Source: Eutrophovita sp913057845 (lineage in GTDB: Bacteria > Pseudomonadota > Gammaproteobacteria > Burkholderiales > Eutrophovitaceae). From it: DNA of 15,758 nt. The position numbers and the translations under genes were made by a program. The stretch covers positions 1-15,758 of the forward strand of contig CAWUVH010000019.1 of NCBI GenBank assembly GCA_963925895.1. The letters run 5' to 3'. Positions 11,001 through 15,758 of the stretch are shown here, one piece after another; within the stretch, counting starts at the first letter, position 1; each line of letters starts with the position of its first letter. A model generated the notes under the pieces. The model was given only the letters and a program-made list of their open reading frames with translations, was not told the origin of the DNA and searched no databases.

Positions 11001-12286
11001 TTGTCATTGCGCGTTCTGCTGAAATTGTGATCCTAGATGACGTCGGTAGGGAGAGAGAGCGACATAAGGTTCCTTATGGGGCAATGTTGCATGTCTCCGA
11101 TGGCTCCACTGAAAAAGCTGGAAAAGTCTTGGCCAATTGGGACCCTCATACACGGCCGATCGTTACAGAATATTCGGGTACGGTTAAATTTGAAAATGTT
11201 GAGGAGGGCGTTACTGTTGCAAGGCAGATTGATGATGTGACTGGCCTCTCAACGCTGGTGGTTACTGATCCTAAGCGAAGTTCTTCTACTCAAGGGAAAG
11301 ACTCTCGACCAAGTGTTAGATTGATTGACGAAAGTGGTGAGGAAATTAAGATCGCAGGAACTGACACGCCAGTTAATATTACGGTGCCGGTTAATTCGGT
11401 CATTACCGTGAAAAATGGACAACAGGTTGGGGTTGGTGAAATTCTAGCTCGGATCCCGCAGGAAAATTCTAAAACCAGAGATATTACCGGTGGTCTGCCT
11501 CGGGTTGCGGAACTCTTCGAGGCTAGAGCTCCGAAGGATGCTGGGATGTTGGCGCCGATCACGGGTGCTGTCTCGTTCGGAAAAGACACTAAAGGTAAGC
11601 AGCGTTTGGTTATAACTGATAGTGATGGTGTATCCCACGAGTTTTTAATCTCGAAGGATAAGCTCATGATGGTTCATGAGGGTCAGTTGGTTAATACCGG
11701 TGAGATGATCGTGGACGGCCCACCGGATCCGCATGAGATTCTTAAATTGCTAGGAATTGAGGCGTTAGCGAGGTATATCATCGATGAAGTTCAAGATGTG
11801 TATCGTTTGCAGGGCGTGAAGATCAATGATAAGCATATCGAGGTCATTGTCAGGCAGATGCTGCGTCGTGTGAACATCACCAACTCTGGGCACTCTGCAT
11901 TTATCCAAGGAGAGCAAGTTGAGCGCTCTGAGGTGCTGACAGCTAACGAGAAGCTTATTGCTGAGGATAAATTGCCAGCAACTTATGACAATGTATTGCT
12001 TGGGATTACTAAGGCATCCTTGTCGACAGACTCGTTTATATCGGCGGCTTCTTTCCAGGAAACGACTCGTGTGCTTACAGAGGCAGCGATCATGGGTAAA
12101 AGAGACGAGCTTCGCGGCCTCAAAGAGAACGTCATTGTGGGTCGATTGATTCCAGGTGGAACAGGTCTCGCGTACCATCGAAATCGGAAGCAACCAGAAG
12201 TGTTCGACATCTTTAAGGACGCACCAGCCGACCCTGAGGGAATTTTTGAGGAAGTTTCTGAGAGCGAAGGCGAAGCTGCGGCTTGA
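8042..12286 (+). CDS. rpoC: DNA-directed RNA polymerase subunit beta'
   Basis: RpoC carries the catalytic magnesium of RNA polymerase and the clamp, bridge helix and trigger loop. Length is 1414 residues (1407 in E. coli). Visible features in order: N-terminal zinc site C70, C72, C85, C88; clamp and lid region with [20 protein letters not shown]; the catalytic NADFDGD with D460, D462 and D464, identical in number to E. coli; the second zinc site C826, C900, C907, C910 with the E. coli spacing (offset 12, so about 12 residues are inserted between 464 and 826); the trigger-loop stretch [17 protein letters not shown]; and an acidic Glu-rich tail. ATG 8042 is preceded by AAAAGGGG (8028-8035) and follows rpoB by 53 bases. 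Its stop codon lies inside a strong promoter for rpsL and is followed by a terminator. Confidence 0.98.
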   Translation: [1414 protein letters not shown]

Positions 12287-12311
12287 CATAGGCGACGGGT
12301 GGTCTTAGAAT
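12283..12311 (+). promoter_or_regulatory. Near-consensus sigma-70 promoter for the str operon (rpsL-rpsG-fusA-tuf)
   Basis: A perfect -35 TTGACA (12283-12288) and a -10 TAGAAT (12306-12311, five of six) are separated by the ideal 17 bases. The -35 box contains the rpoC stop codon TGA (12284-12286), and the -10 box lies in the loop of the rpoC terminator hairpin. The predicted start is near 12317-12318, giving a leader of about 117 bases before rpsL. This is the best promoter match in the window and fits a highly expressed translation operon. Confidence 0.85.
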
Positions 12312-12324
12312 CGCCCGTCTTTTT
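12294..12324 (+). terminator. Intrinsic terminator of the rpoBC transcript
   Basis: GACGGGTGG (12294-12302) pairs with TCGCCCGTC (12311-12319), nine pairs including a GC-rich core and two G-U pairs, with an 8-base loop, followed directly by TTTTT (12320-12324). It begins 7 bases after the rpoC stop. It is fully interleaved with the rpsL promoter; transcripts starting at that promoter begin in its 3' arm and so cannot form the hairpin. Confidence 0.85.
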
Positions 12325-12363
12325 CCCAGTAATAAAATCGCTGGGGTAACGGTTACAACACGA

Positions 12364-12392
12364 GTTGGGACGGATATCGTGTCCGTCCCAAC
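12364..12392 (+). promoter_or_regulatory. Strong hairpin in the rpsL leader; candidate attenuator
   Basis: GTTGGGACGGA (12364-12374) and TCCGTCCCAAC (12382-12392) form a perfect 11-bp stem with loop TATCGTG, followed by TTTATTTA. It sits about 50 bases into the predicted rpsL leader and 42 bases before the rpsL ATG. It may be a conditional or leaky terminator, or a ribosomal-protein-binding leader. Between the promoter and this hairpin, CCCAG (12325-12329) can pair with CTGGG (12341-12345), and GTAAC-G-GTTAC at 12346-12356 is a small palindrome; these may be part of the same leader structure. Confidence 0.6.
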
Positions 12393-12434
12393 TTTATTTA
12401 TGTAGACCATAATTTTTAGGACCCGATATTTAAG

Positions 12435-12809
12435 ATGCCAACTACAAATCAATTGGTTCGCAAAGGCAGATCAGTGCCGATTGTGAAAAGTAAAGTTCCT
12501 GCACTCGGGGGAGCACCTGCGAAGCGTGGAGTATGTACTCGTGTGTATACGACGACACCTAAAAAACCAAATTCAGCCCTAAGAAAAGTTGCCAAAGTAC
12601 GTTTGACGACGGGATTTGAGGTGATTAGTTATATCGGGGGTGAAGGCCATAATTTGCAGGAACACTCGGTTGTCCTAATTAGGGGTGGGCGAGTTAAAGA
12701 TTTACCTGGAGTTCGGTACCACGTAGTTCGAGGTAGCTTGGATACGCAGGGAGTTAAGGATCGTAAGCAGGCTCGATCTAAGTATGGGACTAAGAGAGCT
12801 AAGGGTTAA
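12435..12809 (+). CDS. rpsL: 30S ribosomal protein S12
   Basis: S12 lies at the 30S decoding centre and controls accuracy; it is the streptomycin-resistance protein. The 124 residues match the family length. TPKKPNSALRKVAKVRL with K43, and RGGRVKDLPGVRYH with K88 and the modifiable D89, are wild type, so no streptomycin-resistance change is visible. The stretch at residues 12-30 (RSVPIVKSKVPALGGAPAK) departs from the usual pattern: A27 and A29 replace the Cys/Asn/Ser and the nearly constant Gln of the CPQKRG motif. The ribosome binding site is poor: TAGGA at 12417-12421 is 13 bases from the ATG. It is the first gene of the str operon and is followed by rpsG after 42 bases. Confidence 0.97.
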   Translation: MPTTNQLVRKGRSVPIVKSKVPALGGAPAKRGVCTRVYTTTPKKPNSALRKVAKVRLTTGFEVISYIGGEGHNLQEHSVVLIRGGRVKDLPGVRYHVVRGSLDTQGVKDRKQARSKYGTKRAKG

Positions 12810-12851
12810 ATATCTCTTAACGGGCTGTTAATAGAATTCAAAGAGGTTTAA

Positions 12852-13322
12852 ATGCCAAGACGCAGAGAAGTACCGAAACGCCAGATATTGCCAGATCCTA
12901 AGTTTCACAATCAAGAGGTTGCGAAATTTATGAACGTAATTATGCAGGCTGGCAAAAAATCCGTAGCTGAGCGAATCGTTTATGGCGCGCTTGATCACAT
13001 CGCGAAAAATGCTCAGGCTGATCCGTTGGAAGTCTTCAATACCGCTTTGTCGAACGTGCGTCCTCTTGTTGAGGTTAAGTCTCGACGAGTCGGCGGGGCT
13101 AATTACCAAGTTCCTGTCGAAGTTCGCCCTTCCCGTCGTAGTGCTTTAGCAATGCGTTGGTTGAAGGAAGCTGCAAGGTCTAGAAGCGAAAAGTCCATGG
13201 CTGCAAGGTTGGGGAACGAGCTCAAAGACGCGTCAGAAGGTCGCGGGGGCGCTGTGAAGAAAAAGGAAGAAGTGCACCGTATGGCAGAAGCAAATAAAGC
13301 GTTCTCTCATTTCCGTTTTTAA
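12852..13322 (+). CDS. rpsG: 30S ribosomal protein S7
   Basis: S7 nucleates assembly of the 30S head by binding the 3' major domain of 16S rRNA and contacts the E-site tRNA. In E. coli it also represses the str operon through the rpsL-rpsG gap. The 156 residues begin MPRRREVPKRQILPDPKF and include the S7 signature around KFMNVIMQAGKKSVAERIVY (25-44) and the beta-hairpin VEVKSRRVGGANYQVPVEV (73-91). Length equals the short S7 form common in bacteria. ATG 12852 is supported by AAGAGG at 12841-12846 with a 5-base spacer. The 42-base gap before it shows no structure that I can call an S7 site with confidence. Confidence 0.98.
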   Translation: MPRRREVPKRQILPDPKFHNQEVAKFMNVIMQAGKKSVAERIVYGALDHIAKNAQADPLEVFNTALSNVRPLVEVKSRRVGGANYQVPVEVRPSRRSALAMRWLKEAARSRSEKSMAARLGNELKDASEGRGGAVKKKEEVHRMAEANKAFSHFRF

Positions 13323-13346
13323 TCTTAAGTTATTTAGAAAGTACGC

Positions 13347-15440
13347 ATGGCCCGAACTACCCCACTTGAGCGCTACCGAAATATCGGGATTAGTGCGCAT
13401 ATCGACGCTGGTAAAACGACGACAACTGAGCGTATCCTGTTTTACACGGGCGTATCTCATAAAATCGGTGAAGTGCATGATGGCGCAGCAGTTATGGACT
13501 GGATGGCCCAAGAGCGTGAGCGGGGCATCACCATCACTTCCGCAGCTACCACATGTTTCTGGAAGGGTATGGACGGCACTTTGCCGGAGTACAGGATCAA
13601 CATTATTGATACGCCTGGACACGTAGACTTTACTATTGAGGTGGAGCGCTCAATGCGGGTGCTCGATGGCGCTTGTATGGTGTACTGCGCCGTGGGTGGG
13701 GTTCAGCCGCAGTCTGAAACGGTGTGGCGTCAAGCTAATAAATATCGAGTGCCACGTATGGCGTTTGTGAATAAGATGGATCGTCAAGGAGCCGATTTCT
13801 TCAAAGTGTTTGAGCAAATGCGAGCAAGATTGAAGGCTAACCCAATCGCGCTTCAGGTCCCGATTGGCGCCGAAGAAGGTTTTGAGGGGGTCGTGGACCT
13901 TGTCAAAATGAAAGCGATTTATTGGGATGACGCTACTGGTGGTACCAAATTCGAAATGAGAGATATTCCTGCTGAGCTACAAGCTGAGGCGGATGAGTGG
14001 CGAGAAAAGCTGGTGGAAGCTGCGGCTGAGTCATCTGAGGAATTGATGAATAAGTATCTTGAGGAAGGCAGTCTTTCCGAGAAAGAGATTCAAGAGGGTA
14101 TTCGCGCACGCACAATCGCGGTTGAAATTGTACCGATGATGTGTGGTACTGCTTTTAAAAACAAAGGTGTTCAGGCGATGTTAGATGGGGTAATTGACTA
14201 TCTGCCGTCGCCGCTTGATGTCCCACCAATGAAGTGCGAGACAGAGGCGGGAGAGCCGGCGCAGCGAAAAGCAGATGATGACGAGCCCTTCTCAGCATTG
14301 GCGTTTAAAATTATGACTGATCCTTATGTCGGTCAGTTGATCTTTTTCCGAGTGTATTCTGGGACATTGCAAGCGGGTGATTCTGTCTATAACTCCGTGA
14401 AGGGCAAAAAAGAGCGTATCGGACGGATACTCCAAATGCACGCGAATAATCGTGAGGAGCTTAAAGAGGTTCGGGCTGGAGATATCGCCGCAGCAGTTGG
14501 GTTGAAAGACGCGACCACGGGCGACACTTTATGTAATCAAGACAAGCCAGTGATTCTAGAGCGAATGGTGTTTCCTGAGCCGGTTATATCTCAGGCCGTA
14601 GAGCCAAAAACTAAAGCTGACCAGGAAAAAATGGGCATTGCTTTGAGTCGACTGGCTCAAGAGGATCCTTCTTTCAGAGTCAAAACCGACGAAGAGTCTG
14701 GTCAAACAATTATCTCAGGTATGGGTGAGCTTCACCTCGAGATCCTCGTAGATCGAATGTTCAGAGAGTTTAGCGTAGAGGCGAATATTGGTAAGCCCCA
14801 GGTAGCCTATCGAGAGGCAATTAAAAAGTCTATCGAGATAGAGGGTAAGTTTGTTAAGCAAAGTGGTGGTAAGGGGCAGTACGGCCATGTTTGGTTGAAA
14901 ATGGAGCCTTCCGAACAAGGTGTAGGCTTTGAATTTCATGATGCGACTAAGGGCGGCTCGGTTCCTAAAGACTATATTCCTGCTGTGCAGAAGGGGTTGA
15001 GAGAGGCTATGACCTCCGGAGTTGTGGCGGGTTACCCTGTGGTAGATATGAAGATTACTTTATTTGACGGGTCGTATCATGAGGTTGATTCGTCAGAAAA
15101 TGCGTTCAAAATGGCGGCGATCATTGCGTTTAAAGACGGCATGAGGAAGGCAACCGCGGTTTTGTTGGAGCCTATTATGGCTGTAGAAGTGGAAACCCCA
15201 GAAGAAAAGATGGGCGATGTGATGGGCGACTTGTCCGGACGTCGAGGTACGATCCAGGGTATGGAAGATATGATTGGTGGTGGTAAGGCAATTAAGTCAG
15301 AGGTGCCGCTTTCGGAAATGTTTGGGTACTCCACTACTCTCCGATCCCTGACGCAAGGGCGCGCGACCTACTCTATGGAATTTAAGCATTATGCAGACGC
15401 ACCTAAAAGTATTGCCGAAGCAGTGGTAAATGATAAATAG
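13347..15440 (+). CDS. fusA: Elongation factor G
   Basis: EF-G is the GTPase that drives tRNA-mRNA translocation and, with RRF, ribosome recycling. The 697 residues have the full five-domain length (704 in E. coli). G motifs: G1 AHIDAGKTT (17-25), G2 RGITI (59-63), G3 DTPGHVD (88-94), G4 NKMDRQGAD (142-150), G5 CGTAFKNKG (266-274). Domain IV/V landmarks such as QSGGKGQYGHVWLKMEP and the C-terminal SLTQGRATYSMEF are present. ATG 13347 gives the expected MARTTPLERYRNIGISAHID. The 24 bases after rpsG contain no clear Shine-Dalgarno sequence (only TTAGAAAG), so translation may depend on coupling with rpsG. Residue 49 is Val in GAAVMDWM, where Thr is usual. Confidence 0.98.
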   Translation: MARTTPLERYRNIGISAHIDAGKTTTTERILFYTGVSHKIGEVHDGAAVMDWMAQERERGITITSAATTCFWKGMDGTLPEYRINIIDTPGHVDFTIEVERSMRVLDGACMVYCAVGGVQPQSETVWRQANKYRVPRMAFVNKMDRQGADFFKVFEQMRARLKANPIALQVPIGAEEGFEGVVDLVKMKAIYWDDATGGTKFEMRDIPAELQAEADEWREKLVEAAAESSEELMNKYLEEGSLSEKEIQEGIRARTIAVEIVPMMCGTAFKNKGVQAMLDGVIDYLPSPLDVPPMKCETEAGEPAQRKADDDEPFSALAFKIMTDPYVGQLIFFRVYSGTLQAGDSVYNSVKGKKERIGRILQMHANNREELKEVRAGDIAAAVGLKDATTGDTLCNQDKPVILERMVFPEPVISQAVEPKTKADQEKMGIALSRLAQEDPSFRVKTDEESGQTIISGMGELHLEILVDRMFREFSVEANIGKPQVAYREAIKKSIEIEGKFVKQSGGKGQYGHVWLKMEPSEQGVGFEFHDATKGGSVPKDYIPAVQKGLREAMTSGVVAGYPVVDMKITLFDGSYHEVDSSENAFKMAAIIAFKDGMRKATAVLLEPIMAVEVETPEEKMGDVMGDLSGRRGTIQGMEDMIGGGKAIKSEVPLSEMFGYSTTLRSLTQGRATYSMEFKHYADAPKSIAEAVVNDK

Positions 15441-15485
15441 CAGGTATTGGTTTTCAACTAATTGATTAAAGGTTAAGAGGACATC

Positions 15486-15758
15486 ATGGCAAAGGGAAAG
15501 TTTGAGCGGAACAAACCGCACGTGAATGTTGGAACAATTGGACACGTTGACCATGGTAAGACGACGCTAACGGCGGCGATTACGACTGTTCTGGCTAAAA
15601 AAGGTGGCGGCGAAAGCAAGGGCTACGACCAGATTGATAATGCGCCTGAGGAAAAAGCACGGGGTATTACGATTAATACGTCGCACGTTGAGTATGAGAC
15701 AGAGAATCGCCATTACGCGCACGTGGATTGTCCAGGACACGCTGATTATGTTAAGAAC
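15486..15758 (+). CDS. tuf: Elongation factor Tu, N-terminal part (truncated by window end)
   Basis: The first 91 codons of a second EF-Tu gene run off the end of the window. G1 GHVDHGKT (19-26), G2 RGITI (59-63, with the effector-loop Thr62 switch residue) and G3 DCPGHADY (81-88) are all intact, and the start MAKGKFERNKPHVNVGTIGH is the family N-terminus. ATG 15486 is preceded by AAGAGGA (15475-15481), a good ribosome binding site. It follows fusA by 45 bases as the last gene of the str operon. This copy and the one whose 3' end opens the window form a direct repeat about 15 kb apart, with secE to fusA between them. Confidence 0.98.
   Translation, partial: MAKGKFERNKPHVNVGTIGHVDHGKTTLTAAITTVLAKKGGGESKGYDQIDNAPEEKARGITINTSHVEYETENRHYAHVDCPGHADYVKN

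Noticed and set aside
11765..12289. Minus-strand open frame (174 codons) opposite the 3' end of rpoC
   Set aside because: Shadow of the conserved rpoC coding strand; low-complexity-free but unrecognisable protein, no ribosome binding site evident, and the plus strand is fully explained.

Overview
This window is a highly conserved bacterial housekeeping locus for translation and transcription machinery. It looks like a member of the Betaproteobacteria with moderate GC (about half, judged by eye). Three things point there: the order tuf - tRNA-Trp - secE - nusG - rplK - rplA - rplJ - rplL - rpoB - rpoC - rpsL - rpsG - fusA - tuf, the tRNA-Trp gene lying directly between tuf and secE, and RpoB/RpoC sequence traits such as Thr in place of the E. 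coli Asn in the rifampicin cluster (DQTNPL). Genus cannot be assigned from the window alone. All genes are on the + strand. I see no accessory genes, insertion sequences, CRISPR arrays or phage genes.

Layout: the first 141 bases are the 3' end of one tuf gene, followed 6 bases later by tRNA-Trp(CCA). secE and nusG overlap by 4 bases (ATGA). A 121-base gap with a palindrome, a perfect TATAAT and a hairpin beside the Shine-Dalgarno sequence leads into rplK (GTG start) and rplA. A 248-base gap then carries a recognisable ribosomal protein L10 leader and, just before rplJ (TTG start), a terminator-like attenuator. rplJ and rplL follow. The 242-base rplL-rpoB gap holds a chain of hairpins, at least one terminator-like, and a promoter candidate overlapped by a dyad. 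rpoB and rpoC are separated by 53 bases that form an open 18-codon frame touching both genes. The rpoC stop codon is embedded in a near-consensus sigma-70 promoter whose -10 box sits in the loop of the rpoC terminator; this is the most striking regulatory arrangement in the window. rpsL, rpsG, fusA and the 5' part of a second tuf form the str operon.

How the genes work together: SecE is part of the SecYEG translocon; NusG couples RNA polymerase to Rho or the ribosome; L11, L1, L10 and L7/L12 build the ribosomal stalk and GTPase centre on which EF-Tu and EF-G act; RpoB and RpoC form the RNA polymerase catalytic core; S12 and S7 are 30S proteins. The regulatory sites in the gaps would tune ribosomal protein and polymerase output separately.

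No previously undescribed system was found. The points worth a second look are regulatory: the promoter/terminator superposition at rpoC-rpsL, the attenuators before rplJ and rpoB, the 18-codon frame between rpoB and rpoC, and a divergent N-terminal stretch in S12. Assignments rest on reading motifs and recalling family sequences; no database search was run.
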